Source of the DNA: Mycobacterium syngnathidarum
Lineage (GTDB): Bacteria; Actinomycetota; Actinomycetes; Mycobacteriales; Mycobacteriaceae
Reading direction: 5' to 3'
Assembly (NCBI RefSeq): GCF_001942625.1
Contig: NZ_MLCL01000062.1
Location: forward strand, 62,001-126,000
Length of the DNA stretch: 64,000 nucleotides
Shown: piece after piece, positions 53,177-62,210 of the stretch
Layout of the letters: every line of letters starts with the position of its first letter
Numbering within the stretch: position 1 is the stretch's first letter
Notes under the pieces: generated by a model
The model's database searches: none
What the model was told of the DNA's origin: nothing
The model's input: only the letters and a program-made list of their open reading frames with translations
Made by a program: the position numbers and the translations under genes

Positions 53177-54049
53177 ATGAAATTCTCCAATCTGCTCCGC
53201 CAACATGCCGCCGCCCTGAGGGCCCTGCTGGTGCTCACCGTCATCCTGGGCATCGGTTATCCCGTGTTCATCTGGCTGGTGGCCCAGATCCCCGGGCTGC
53301 GCGACAACGCCGACGGATCACTGATCCAGGTGAACGGAAAACCGTTGGGTAGCAGCCTGATCGGTCAGTCCTTCACCGACGCTGACGGCAATCCGCTGCC
53401 CCGCTACTTCCAGAGCCGGCCGTCGATGGCCGGCGACGGGTACGACCCGATGTCCACCGGCGCGAGCAACCTCGGCCCCGAAAGCATTGTCGACCAGCCG
53501 GACAAGCCCAGCTTGCTCACCCTGGTGTGCTCGCGCAGCGCCGCCGTCGGCAAGCTCGACGGTGTCGACGGTGCCCGCCCGTTCTGCACCGGAAGTGGGG
53601 TCGGCGCAGTGTTGTCGGTGATCGGGCCGCGCGACGCAGGTGGGAACGTGGTGCACCCGACACAGGTGGTCAGCGTCAACGAACCGTGCGACACCACGAA
53701 GACGCCGTTCCTCAACACCTATGAGGACGTGCGGGTGGAATGCGCGAAGCCGGGCGAGAATTACAGCGCCGGCCTGATCGTGCCGATCCGCGGCAGTGCA
53801 CCCGCCGATCCCGCGGTGCCGGCCGACGCGGTCACGGCCAGCGGCAGCGGACTCGATCCGAACATCTCGCCGGCCTACGCCGATCTGCAGGTCAACCGGG
53901 TGGCCAAGGCCCGAGGCCTCAACCCCGACCTGGTACGCACAGTGGTCGCCGAGCACACCGACGGACGCACCCTAGGTTTCCTCGGCGAACCGCGGGTCAA
54001 CGTGCTCCAACTCAACATCGCGCTCGACTCGCTGCAGGCGCGAGGATGA
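53177..54049 (+). CDS. kdpC: KdpC with a cysteine-bearing insertion
   Basis: 290 residues, against about 190 in E. coli. One N-terminal helix (about 12-37) anchors an external domain. The family core is at each end (NGKPLGSSLIGQSFTDADG...; DLQVNRVAKARGLNPDLVR...; LGFLGEPRVNVLQLN). Residues about 105-215 are an insertion with Cys118, Cys137, Cys171 and Cys189. It is predicted to lie outside the membrane, so disulfide bonding is plausible. KdpC stabilises the KdpB-A complex; the insertion could add a regulatory or cell-wall-facing role. Confidence 0.93.
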   Translation: MKFSNLLRQHAAALRALLVLTVILGIGYPVFIWLVAQIPGLRDNADGSLIQVNGKPLGSSLIGQSFTDADGNPLPRYFQSRPSMAGDGYDPMSTGASNLGPESIVDQPDKPSLLTLVCSRSAAVGKLDGVDGARPFCTGSGVGAVLSVIGPRDAGGNVVHPTQVVSVNEPCDTTKTPFLNTYEDVRVECAKPGENYSAGLIVPIRGSAPADPAVPADAVTASGSGLDPNISPAYADLQVNRVAKARGLNPDLVRTVVAEHTDGRTLGFLGEPRVNVLQLNIALDSLQARG

Positions 54050-54056
54050 TGGACTT

Positions 54057-56594
54057 GTGAACCCGCCGCCGGTCAGCCCCGCCAAGCGCGGTGAGCTGCG
54101 CATATATCTGGGTGCGGCGCCCGGCGTGGGTAAGACCTTCGCGATGCTCGGTGAGGCGCACCGCAGGCTCGAACGCGGCACCGACGTGGTGGCCGCAGTG
54201 GTGGAAACGCACGGACGGAAGAAGACCGCGGGCCTGCTCGACGGCATCGAAGTCATTGCGCCGCGCTACGTCGAGTACCGGGGTGGTCGCTTCCCCGAAC
54301 TCGACGTGGCCGCGGTACTGGCCCGCAACCCGCAGGTGGTGTTGGTCGACGAACTCGCCCACACCAACACCCCGGGCAGCAAGAACCCGAAGCGTTGGCA
54401 GGATGTCGAAGAACTGCTGGACGCCGGGATCACCGTGATCTCGACGGTCAATGTCCAGCACCTGGAAAGCCTCAACGATGTGGTCACCCAGATCACCGGC
54501 ATCGAACAGCAGGAGAAGGTTCCCGACGAGGTGGTCCGCGCGGCCGATCAGATCGAGTTGGTCGACATCACCCCGGAGGCGCTGCGCCGCAGGCTCTCCC
54601 ACGGCAATGTGTATGCGCCCGAACGTGTCGATGCCGCGCTGTCGAACTACTTCCGGCGCGGAAACCTCACCGCGCTGCGCGAATTGGCCCTGCTGTGGTT
54701 GGCCGACCAGGTCGACGCGGCCCTGGCGAAGTACCGTGCCGACAACAAGATCACCGACACCTGGGAGGCCCGCGAGCGCGTGGTGGTCGCGGTCACCGGC
54801 GGCCCCGAGTCGGAAACTTTGGTGCGCCGGGCATCACGGATCGCCTCGAAATCCAGTGCCGAGCTGATGGTGGTGCACGTGGTGCGCGGCGACGGCCTCT
54901 CGGGTGTCTCGGCGCCGCAGATGGGCAAGGTGCGGGAGCTGGCCGCCAGCCTCGGTGCCACCGTGCACACCGTGGTCGGCGACGACGTACCCACTGCGCT
55001 ATTGGATTTCGCACGGGAACGCAACGCCACCCAGCTGGTGCTCGGCACGTCGAGGCGGTCCCGGTGGGCCCGGATGCTCGACGAGGGTATCGGCGCCGTG
55101 GTCGTACAGCAGTCCGGCAAGATCGACGTGCACATGGTGACCCACGAGCAGGCCCGCCGCGGCTTGGGCTGGTCGGCGGCCAGCCCTCGGCAGCGTCATG
55201 TCGTGTCCTGGCTGGCCGCCCTTGTGGTTCCCTCCGTGATCTGCCTGGTGATCGCGACCATGCTCGACCCGTATCTCGGGGTCAGCGGTGAGAGCGCCCT
55301 GTTCTTCATCGGCGTGCTGATCGTCGCGTTGCTCGGCGGCGTTGCACCCGCGGGGTTGTCGGCCCTGCTGTCCGGGCTGTTGTTGAACTACTTCCTGGTG
55401 GACCCGCGCTACACGTTCACGATCGCCGAACCCGACAGTGCGGTCACCATCGTGGTGCTCCTGTTGGTGGCGGTGGCGGTCGCGGCGCTGGTCGACGGGG
55501 CCGCGAGCCTGGCCCGCGAAGCCAGGAAAGCCTCGCAGGAGGCCGAACTGCTGACCTTGTTCGCCGGGTCGGTGCTGCGCGGGGCCGATTTGACCACCCT
55601 GCTGGAACGGCTGCGCGAGACCTATTCCCAGCGGGCGGTGAGCCTGCTGCGCGAACGCAGTGGACGCGCGGACATCGTGGCGTGCGTCGGCACCAAGCCG
55701 TGCGCCGACGTCGACACCGCCGACACTGCGATCGAAGTCGGGGACGACGAATTCTGGCTGCTGATGTCCGGGCGCAAGCTGGCGGCGCGAGACCGCCGTG
55801 TGCTCAGCGCCGTCGCCAAACAGGCTGCCGGACTGGTCAAGCAGCGCGAGCTCACCGAGGAGGCGGGCAAGGCCGAGGCGATCGCGCAGGCCGACGAACT
55901 GCGCCGCTCGCTGCTGTCCGCGGTGAGTCATGACCTGCGTACCCCGCTGGCCGCGGCCAAGGCGGCGGCGTCGAGCCTGCGCAGTGAGGACATCGACTTC
56001 TCCGCCGAGGACACCGCTGAGCTGCTCGCCACCATCGAGGAATCCGTCGACGCGCTCACCGCGCTCGTCGGCAACCTGCTGGACTCGTCTCGATTGTCGG
56101 CCGGGGTGGTCCGCCCCGAGCTGCGCCGGGTGTATCTCGAGGAGACGACGCAGCGTGCACTTCTGGGAATCAGCAGGGGCGCCACCGGATTCACCCGCGA
56201 GGGCCTGGACCGGGTGAAGGTCGAGGTCGGTGACGCCGTCGCGATGGCCGACGCCGGGTTACTCGAGCGGGTGCTGGCCAATCTGATCGACAACGCCCTG
56301 CGGTACGCCCCCGACGGTCCCATCCGGGTCAGCGCCGGGCAGGTGGCCGATCGGATACTGATCGCGGTGATCGACGAAGGACCCGGCATGCCGCGCGGGG
56401 CCGAGGAAAAACTGTTCGCGCCGTTCCAACGGCTCGGCGATCACGACACCAGCATCGGCGTCGGGCTGGGCCTGTCCGTTGCCCGCGGCTTCGTGGAAGC
56501 CATGGGTGGCATCATCTCCGCGACCGATACTCCCGGCGGGGGCCTTACCGTCGAAATCGACCTTGCTGCACCGCAAAAGGACCAACCGGCATGA
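54057..56594 (+). CDS. kdpD: KdpD sensor histidine kinase
   Basis: 845 residues. The N-terminal KdpD domain has Walker A GAAPGVGKTFAML and Walker B VVLVDELAHTN; a USP-like domain (about 245-365) is followed by four membrane helices (about 385-485), a GAF-like segment and the kinase core. The phosphoacceptor region is LLSAVSHDLRTPLAAAK; N, G and second-G boxes are NLIDNALRY, DEGPGMP and GVGLGLSVA. It senses low K+ or turgor and acts through KdpE. GTG 54057. Confidence 0.95.
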   Translation: MNPPPVSPAKRGELRIYLGAAPGVGKTFAMLGEAHRRLERGTDVVAAVVETHGRKKTAGLLDGIEVIAPRYVEYRGGRFPELDVAAVLARNPQVVLVDELAHTNTPGSKNPKRWQDVEELLDAGITVISTVNVQHLESLNDVVTQITGIEQQEKVPDEVVRAADQIELVDITPEALRRRLSHGNVYAPERVDAALSNYFRRGNLTALRELALLWLADQVDAALAKYRADNKITDTWEARERVVVAVTGGPESETLVRRASRIASKSSAELMVVHVVRGDGLSGVSAPQMGKVRELAASLGATVHTVVGDDVPTALLDFARERNATQLVLGTSRRSRWARMLDEGIGAVVVQQSGKIDVHMVTHEQARRGLGWSAASPRQRHVVSWLAALVVPSVICLVIATMLDPYLGVSGESALFFIGVLIVALLGGVAPAGLSALLSGLLLNYFLVDPRYTFTIAEPDSAVTIVVLLLVAVAVAALVDGAASLAREARKASQEAELLTLFAGSVLRGADLTTLLERLRETYSQRAVSLLRERSGRADIVACVGTKPCADVDTADTAIEVGDDEFWLLMSGRKLAARDRRVLSAVAKQAAGLVKQRELTEEAGKAEAIAQADELRRSLLSAVSHDLRTPLAAAKAAASSLRSEDIDFSAEDTAELLATIEESVDALTALVGNLLDSSRLSAGVVRPELRRVYLEETTQRALLGISRGATGFTREGLDRVKVEVGDAVAMADAGLLERVLANLIDNALRYAPDGPIRVSAGQVADRILIAVIDEGPGMPRGAEEKLFAPFQRLGDHDTSIGVGLGLSVARGFVEAMGGIISATDTPGGGLTVEIDLAAPQKDQPA

Positions 56595-57292
56595 CACCAA
56601 CCAGCGCCGCCAAGACCCGCGTCCTGGTGATCGACGACGAACCACAGATCCTGCGTGCACTGCGGATCAACCTGTCGGTACGCGGCTATGAGGTCGTCAC
56701 TGCCACCGACGGCGGTCAGGGCCTGCGCGCCGCCGCCGACCATCGGCCCGACGTCATCGTCCTCGACCTCGGGCTGCCCGACATGTCGGGCATCGAGGTG
56801 CTGGCCGGCCTGCGCGGCTGGCTGTCGGCACCGGTGATCGTGCTCTCGGCCCGTACCGACTCGGCCGACAAAGTCGAGGCCCTCGACGCCGGCGCCGACG
56901 ACTACGTCACCAAACCCTTCGGTATGGACGAGTTCCTGGCCCGGCTACGCGCCGCGGTACGCCGCGGGGCGGCGGCGTCGGAAACCGATGAGCCCGTCAT
57001 CGAAACCTCCTCGTTCACAGTCGATCTTGCGTCCAAGAAGGTGACCAAGAACAATCACGAGGTGCATCTGACCCCCACCGAGTGGGGCATGCTGGAGATG
57101 CTCGTCCGCAACCGCGGAAAGCTGGTCGGCCGCGAAGAGCTGCTGCGCGAGGTGTGGGGCCCGGCCTATGCGAAGGAAACCCACTACCTGCGGGTCTATC
57201 TGGCACAGCTGCGCCGCAAGCTCGAGGACGATCCGTCCCACCCGGTGCATCTGCTGACCGAGGCGGGTATGGGCTACCGCTTCCAGGAGTAG
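56591..57292 (+). CDS. kdpE: KdpE response regulator (OmpR family)
   Basis: 233 residues, overlapping kdpD by four bases. Receiver: acidic pair in VIDDEPQIL, phosphorylation site VIVLDLGLPDMSG, lysine in VTKPFGMDEF. The C-terminal winged helix includes LTPTEWGMLEMLVRNRGKLV and YLAQLRRKLEDDPSHPVHL with the end MGYRFQE. Phospho-KdpE should activate the kdp promoter upstream of 49172. Confidence 0.96.
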   Translation: MTPTSAAKTRVLVIDDEPQILRALRINLSVRGYEVVTATDGGQGLRAAADHRPDVIVLDLGLPDMSGIEVLAGLRGWLSAPVIVLSARTDSADKVEALDAGADDYVTKPFGMDEFLARLRAAVRRGAAASETDEPVIETSSFTVDLASKKVTKNNHEVHLTPTEWGMLEMLVRNRGKLVGREELLREVWGPAYAKETHYLRVYLAQLRRKLEDDPSHPVHLLTEAGMGYRFQE

Positions 57293-57302
57293 CTCCTTCC
57301 GC

Positions 57303-57360
57303 CGAGCAGACACAGAATCGCACTTTGCAGCGTGGAATGGTGCGACTCTGTGTCTGCTCG
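57303..57360. terminator. Long hairpin after kdpE
   Basis: Arms of 21 bases (57303-57323 and 57340-57360) pair at 20 positions; the loop is 16 bases. The arm starts CGAGCAGACACAG. This is a very stable element between kdpE and prpE, fit to end the kdp transcript. The sequence looks like a dispersed mycobacterial intergenic repeat; that is a recollection that needs a search. Confidence 0.7.
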
Positions 57361-57393
57361 CGGGAGGGGTCGCACACACGCTACGGTGCCGGT

Positions 57394-59274
57394 ATGTCAG
57401 GTGATGGTGCCCTTTACCGCGCTCTTTTCGACGCCAGCCTCAACGACCCGGCCTCGTTCTGGGCCGGCGCCGCCGAGGCGGTGACCTGGACTTCCGAGCC
57501 GCAGCGCATACTCGACGACACCAACCCGCCGTTCTACCGGTGGTTCCCCGACGGCGAGCTCAACACCTGTGCCAACGCCCTGGACCGCCACGTCGACGAG
57601 CGCGGCGATCAAACCGCGCTGATCTACGACTCCCCCGTCACCGGCACCAAAGCCGGCTACACCTACCGAGAGTTGCGCGACGCCACAGCCCGGTTCGCCG
57701 GGGCCCTGCGGGGACTCGGCGTCAACAAGGGCGATCTCGTCGTGATCTACATGCCGATGGTCCCCGAGGCCGTCATCGCGATGCTTGCCTGCGCGCGGCT
57801 CGGCGCCGTGCATTCGGTGGTGTTCGGTGGGTTCGCGGCGCATGAGTTGGCCACCCGGATCGACGACGCCCGCCCCGTGGTCGTGGTGAGCGCATCCTGC
57901 GGCATCGAGCCGACCCGCACCGTCGAATACAAGCCCATGCTCGACGCGGCACTGGAGATCGCCGAGCACAAACCGAGGGCCTGCGTCGTCCTGCAACGAG
58001 AGCAGTGCCCCTGCCAGCTGGTCGACGGACGCGATCACGACTGGAAGCAGCTACTGGTGGACGCTGCACCGGTCGATCCGGTGCCGGTGGCCGCCACCGA
58101 TCCGCTGTACGTGCTCTACACGTCGGGCACCACCGGTAAACCCAAGGGCATCGTCCGCGACAACGGCGGGCATGCGGTCGCCCTGCTGTGGAGCATGCGT
58201 CACATCTACGACATCGCACCCGGCGATGTGTTCTGGGCGGCCTCCGACGTCGGCTGGGTGGTCGGCCACTCCTACATCGTGTACGCGCCCCTGCTCCTGG
58301 GCGCGACAACCGTTCTCTACGAAGGCAAACCGATCGGCACCCCCGACGCCGGCGCGTTCTGGCGCGTGGCGGCCGAGTATGGCGTCAAGGCGCTGTTCAC
58401 CGCCCCGACCGCGATCCGCGCGATCAAGAAGGAAGATCCCGACGCTACCCGCCTGGCCGACTACGACCTGTCCGGCCTGAAGTACCTGTTCCAGGCCGGC
58501 GAGCGCCTGGACCCCGACACCTACCATTGGGCCGCCGACAAGCTCGGAATCCCCGTGGTCGATCACTGGTGGCAGACCGAGACCGGTTGGGCGATCGCCG
58601 CCGATCCGATGGGCGTCGAGCCGCTGCCGATCAAGCCGGGTTCGGCGACGGTCCCGATGCCGGGTTACGACGTGCAGATCCTGCGTTCGGACGGCTCTCC
58701 GTGCGATGCGGATGAGGAAGGCGCGATCTGCATCAAGCTGCCGCTGCCTCCGGGCACGCTGCCCACGCTGTGGGGCGATGACCACCGCTATGTCGCGTCG
58801 TACCTGTCGGCCTTCAACGGGTACTACCTCACCGGCGACGGCGGCTATGTGGACCCCGACGGCTATCTGTTCGTGATGGGCCGCACCGACGACGTGATCA
58901 ACGTTGCCGGACACCGGCTCTCGACCGGGTCGATCGAAGCCGTGCTGGCCGATCACCCGGCGGTGGCCGAATGCGCGGTGATCGGTGTCGCCGACGAGCT
59001 CAAGGGACAGGTGCCGCGCGGCTTCGTCGTACTCAAGACCGGCGCTTCGACCGAGGGGATCACCCAGGAGCTCGTGGACCGGGTGCGGGAAAGCATCGGT
59101 GCGGTTGCGGTTTTCAAGAAGGTCGACGTGGTCGCGGCATTGCCCAAGACCCGGTCCGGCAAGATCCTGCGCAAGACCATGCGCGGTATCGCCGACGGTT
59201 TGGACGAGCCGGCGCCCTCCACCATCGAGGATCCCGCGGTGCTCGACGCCCTCAAGAACGTCCTGCGGGGCTGA
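57394..59274 (+). CDS. prpE: Propionyl-CoA synthetase (acetyl-CoA synthetase family)
   Basis: 626 residues. AMP-forming acyl-CoA synthetase with the phosphate-binding loop YTSGTTGKPKGIVRDNGGHA, the A5-type motif DHWWQTETGWAIAADP, the A7/A8 part GDGGYVDPDGYLFVMGRTDD and the catalytic lysine in LPKTRSGKILRKTM. The sequence, including TASDVGWVVGHSY-like ASDVGWVVGHSYIVYAPL, is that of the PrpE branch, converting propionate to propionyl-CoA. It would feed propionate into the methylcitrate or methylmalonyl pathway. ATG 57394. Confidence 0.88.
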   Translation: MSGDGALYRALFDASLNDPASFWAGAAEAVTWTSEPQRILDDTNPPFYRWFPDGELNTCANALDRHVDERGDQTALIYDSPVTGTKAGYTYRELRDATARFAGALRGLGVNKGDLVVIYMPMVPEAVIAMLACARLGAVHSVVFGGFAAHELATRIDDARPVVVVSASCGIEPTRTVEYKPMLDAALEIAEHKPRACVVLQREQCPCQLVDGRDHDWKQLLVDAAPVDPVPVAATDPLYVLYTSGTTGKPKGIVRDNGGHAVALLWSMRHIYDIAPGDVFWAASDVGWVVGHSYIVYAPLLLGATTVLYEGKPIGTPDAGAFWRVAAEYGVKALFTAPTAIRAIKKEDPDATRLADYDLSGLKYLFQAGERLDPDTYHWAADKLGIPVVDHWWQTETGWAIAADPMGVEPLPIKPGSATVPMPGYDVQILRSDGSPCDADEEGAICIKLPLPPGTLPTLWGDDHRYVASYLSAFNGYYLTGDGGYVDPDGYLFVMGRTDDVINVAGHRLSTGSIEAVLADHPAVAECAVIGVADELKGQVPRGFVVLKTGASTEGITQELVDRVRESIGAVAVFKKVDVVAALPKTRSGKILRKTMRGIADGLDEPAPSTIEDPAVLDALKNVLRG

Positions 59275-59290
59275 CTTCTTCCGCCGAGCG

Positions 59291-61246
59291 CTAGGAAGGG
59301 CGGGGCCACGCGCGGTTGCTCAAGAGCCGCAGGCCGTTGAGCGCCACCAGGATCGTCGAGCCCTCGTGACCGGCTACTCCCAACGGTAACGGCAAGTGCC
59401 CCACCAAATCCCAGGCCACCAGTACGGTGATGACGGTGGCTGCGATCACCAGGTTGGCGATGACCAGGCGCCGGGCCCGCTTCGACAACGCGACCACCGA
59501 TGCGATGGCCGACAGGTCGTCACCGACGGTGACGACATCGGCGGTGTCGACGGTGAGATCGGCGCCGGTGCGGCCCATCGCCATGGACGAATGCGCCGAC
59601 GCCATGGCCGGTGCGTCGTTGACACCATCACCCACCATGAGCACGCGTCGGCCGGTGGCTTCGAACTCCCGGATCACGGCCGCCTTGTCCTCGGGCAGCA
59701 GTCCGGCCCGCACATCCTCGATACCCAACTGGGCAGCCAATTGCGTTGCCGCGGCGCGGTTGTCACCGGTGAGCAGCACCGGTGAGCACCCGGTCAGGGC
59801 ATGCAGTGCCCGCACCGCCGCGACCGCGCCCGGGCGAGCCTGGTCGTGTAGTCCCAGCACCCCGATCGCTTGTCCGTCGACCGTCACGACGACGGCGGTA
59901 GCCCCGGTGGCCTCGATGTCGGCCACGGCCTGGATCGGTGGCCCCGCATATGCCGCGGGGCTGAGCACCTCGACCTTGCACCCGTCGACGATCGCCTGCG
60001 CCCCGCGCCCTGAGCGGGCAGTGAAGCCGGTGGCCTCGGGCACCGCGATGAGTCGCGATGCCGCCTCGGCGACGATGGCTCGGCCGATCGGGTGTTCGCT
60101 GAATTGTTCTGCGGCAGCCGCAGTGGCGAGTACCTGGTCAGGGGGCGCACCGGCAACCGCCGACACCTGCGATACCCGGGGCGCGCCCGTCGTGAGGGTT
60201 CCGGTCTTGTCCAGCACGACGACATCGGTGTCGGCCAGCCGCTCCATGGCCACCGCCGATTTCACCAGTACCCCACGACGGCTGGCGTTCGCGATCGCGC
60301 ACAGCAAAGGCGGCATCGTGGCGAGCACGACCGCGCACGGCGAGGCCACGATCATGAACGTCATGGCGCGCAGCAGGGTTGAGCGTAGATCACCGCCCAG
60401 CGCCAGCGGGACCGCGAACAACGCCAGGGTCGCCGCCACCACCAGCACCGAATAGCGCTGCTCGATCTTCTCGATGAACAGCTGGGTGGTGGCCTTGGTC
60501 GCCGAGGCCGCGGCAACCGCCGCCACGATACGGGCCATCACCGTGCTCGAAGGGTCCTGGGTGACCGTGACCTGCAGCGCCCCAGAGGTGTTCAGCGTGC
60601 CGGCGAACACGTCGTCGCCCCGTTGTTTGGCAACCGGCAGGGGTTCGCCCGTGATCGAGGATTGGTCGACGTCCGAGGACCCGCCGGTCACGGTGCCGTC
60701 GGCCGAGATCCGTTCCCCGGGCCGGATGAGGATCTGGTCGCCGGGCCGCAGCGTGTCAGCGGCGACGACGCGCTGCGCGCCGTCGCCGTCGACCAGTGTC
60801 GCATCGGGCGGCGCCAGCTCGAGCAGTCCGCGCACCGATCTTTCGGTGCGCGCGGTGGCCACGTCCTCCAACGCGCCCGACGTCGCGAAGATGACAATCA
60901 GCAGTGCGCCGTCGAACACCTGCCCGATGGCGGCCGCCCCGATCGCCGCCAGAATCATCAACAGGTCGACATCGAGCGAGCGGTCGCGCAACGCCTGCAC
61001 ACCAGACACTGCCGATTGCCAACCGCCGGCGAGATAGCACGCGAGGTACAGCGCCCACCACACCGGCGATGGGGCATCGGCCACCTGCGCGACGACACCG
61101 CCCAGCATCAATCCCAGGGCCACAACGGCCCAGCGCACCGAACTCAGCGTCCAGATCCACGTGCCGATCCCGCGCGCACCGGCCGGCCGGGCAGCGCCGT
61201 CGCGGCCGTCGCGCACCGACAACCGGTCGCTCGACACAGCGGTCAT
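59291..61246 (-). CDS. ctpD: P1B-4 ATPase for cobalt/nickel (CtpD/CtpJ type)
   Basis: 651 residues. Transmembrane SPC metal motif (MIVASPCAVVLATMPPLL, about 300), phosphorylation motif VVLDKTGTLTTG (about 345), HP motif SEHPIGRAIV and the hinge MVGDGVNDAPAMASAH. No N-terminal metal-binding domain is present, as in subgroup P1B-4, which exports Co2+/Ni2+ (and Fe2+). The sequence is close to M. tuberculosis CtpD and CtpJ. The NmtR-like gene is divergent, as NmtR is with ctpJ in M. tuberculosis. ATG 61246 follows GGGGGTGC. Nearby prpE is convergent. Confidence 0.92.
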   Translation of the reverse strand: MTAVSSDRLSVRDGRDGAARPAGARGIGTWIWTLSSVRWAVVALGLMLGGVVAQVADAPSPVWWALYLACYLAGGWQSAVSGVQALRDRSLDVDLLMILAAIGAAAIGQVFDGALLIVIFATSGALEDVATARTERSVRGLLELAPPDATLVDGDGAQRVVAADTLRPGDQILIRPGERISADGTVTGGSSDVDQSSITGEPLPVAKQRGDDVFAGTLNTSGALQVTVTQDPSSTVMARIVAAVAAASATKATTQLFIEKIEQRYSVLVVAATLALFAVPLALGGDLRSTLLRAMTFMIVASPCAVVLATMPPLLCAIANASRRGVLVKSAVAMERLADTDVVVLDKTGTLTTGAPRVSQVSAVAGAPPDQVLATAAAAEQFSEHPIGRAIVAEAASRLIAVPEATGFTARSGRGAQAIVDGCKVEVLSPAAYAGPPIQAVADIEATGATAVVVTVDGQAIGVLGLHDQARPGAVAAVRALHALTGCSPVLLTGDNRAAATQLAAQLGIEDVRAGLLPEDKAAVIREFEATGRRVLMVGDGVNDAPAMASAHSSMAMGRTGADLTVDTADVVTVGDDLSAIASVVALSKRARRLVIANLVIAATVITVLVAWDLVGHLPLPLGVAGHEGSTILVALNGLRLLSNRAWPRPS

Positions 61247-61281
61247 GGACCGCACCCCCTGGTTTCACTCTCTCGCAGCTT

Positions 61282-61317
61282 GTGAACATTTAAACATGTA
61301 GAGATTGAAATGTATCA
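61282..61317. promoter_or_regulatory. NmtR operator-like inverted repeat
   Basis: ACATTTAAA (61286-61294) and TTGAAATGT (61305-61313) are inverted with one mismatch across ten bases; GTGA and TCAC extend the outer ends. The site lies between the divergent starts of ctpD (61246) and nmtR (61353), the place expected for an ArsR-family metal repressor. AT-rich compared with its surroundings. Confidence 0.7.
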
Positions 61318-61352
61318 CTAGTATTTTTGACGCGCGTGCTTGAATGAATGCC

Positions 61353-61706
61353 ATGGGCCACGGAGTTGAGGGGCGCGCGACACCGGCAGCGTCCCTCGAC
61401 GCCGCCTCCGCAGCCAAAGTCGCCGAGACCCTGCAGGCCCTGGCCTCCCCCAACCGGTTGCTCATCCTGACCCGGTTGCGGGAATCACCGTGCTCGGTCA
61501 CCGAACTGTCGGCTGCGGTGGGCATGGAACAACCCGCCGTCTCCAACCAACTCCGACTATTGCGGGCGCTGGGCCTGGTGACCGGCGACAGGTCCGGCCG
61601 CAACATCGTCTACCGGCTTTACGACAGCCATGTGGCGCAACTGCTCGATGAAGCCATCTACCACATCGAGCACCTCCGGCTCGGCGCCCGTGAAAGCTCC
61701 GCCTGA
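61353..61706 (+). CDS. nmtR: NmtR, nickel/cobalt-sensing ArsR-family repressor
   Basis: 117 residues starting MGHGVEG like M. tuberculosis NmtR; this supports ATG 61353 over 61344. The winged helix contains VTELSAAVGMEQPAVSNQLR. The Ni/Co ligand residues of NmtR are all present: His3, Asp91, His93, His104 and His107 (DSHVAQLLDEAIYHIEHL). On binding metal it releases its operator, turning on the divergent ATPase gene. The Cys-rich peptide gene 220 bases further downstream may belong to the same response. Confidence 0.93.
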   Translation: MGHGVEGRATPAASLDAASAAKVAETLQALASPNRLLILTRLRESPCSVTELSAAVGMEQPAVSNQLRLLRALGLVTGDRSGRNIVYRLYDSHVAQLLDEAIYHIEHLRLGARESSA

Positions 61707-61925
61707 CTCTAAATCAGCTGCAGGCAAAGAGTTTCACGCAGTGTTCACCTGAGCGAGCCGCATCGACGCGGACCATGTGGCAAAAACCCGCACCATTGCC
61801 GGAATGCTTTATTTTCAGGGTGGGCCGAACTATTGTGAAGTCGTTATATGTTGATATCCGCCCATACTCGGGAGTTTGCTGTCGGCCACGCCCGCAGCAC
61901 CCGCACAATGAGGAGTTGAACAACG
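61707..61925. other. Promoter region of the Cys-rich peptide
   Basis: 219 bases, more AT-rich near 61800-61860. A possible operator or -10 region lies at 61841-61857 (TCGTTATATGTTGATAT), where ATATgttgATAT is an inverted repeat (61846-61857). GAGGAG lies just before the peptide start. No other coding frame was seen. Confidence 0.5.
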
Positions 61926-62024
61926 ATGCGCATCGCAACCAAGGGATCGTGCACCTGCCGCTGCAATGCCTGCGACGGTGGCCACCACTGCGGTAACCCG
62001 CCGAACTGCAACGCGCGGCGCTGA
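61926..62024 (+). CDS. 32-residue Cys/His-rich peptide, metallothionein-like
   Basis: 32 residues, ATG 61926 with GAGGAG ten bases upstream. Cys at 9, 11, 13, 16, 22 and 28 and His20-His21 make a dense metal-binding pattern: SCTCRCNACDGGHHCGNPPN. No signal peptide or membrane helix, so it is probably cytosolic. It lies 219 bases after nmtR in a neighbourhood of metal genes (Co/Ni ATPase, NmtR, ZIP protein) and is followed by a perfect terminator hairpin, so it is a separate gene with its own transcript end. It is not MymT, whose sequence differs. Metal buffering or sensing is an inference. Confidence 0.75.
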   Translation: MRIATKGSCTCRCNACDGGHHCGNPPNCNARR

Positions 62025-62031
62025 CGCCGCC

Positions 62032-62068
62032 GGTGGCCTGTCGTCCGGGCACCCGGCGACAGGCCACC
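62032..62068 (+). terminator. Perfect hairpin after the Cys-rich peptide
   Basis: GGTGGCCTGTCG (62032-62043) and CGACAGGCCACC (62057-62068) pair without mismatch; inside, CCGGG and CCCGG extend the stem after one bulged T. It begins eight bases after the peptide stop. A strong intrinsic terminator or 3'-end stabiliser, lacking a T-run. Confidence 0.8.
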
Positions 62069-62210
62069 ACCCGCGACCCCTAACGCCCCCTGATGCTCTG
62101 CCCAAAACCTCATCGATCACACCGATCGGTCGTGCGATCTCGCGCTTCGTCACTTTCTCCACTGCCCCCGCTTCCCCGGTTCTGAGCCCGCGCTGGCTTA
62201 TGCTGCGGCT

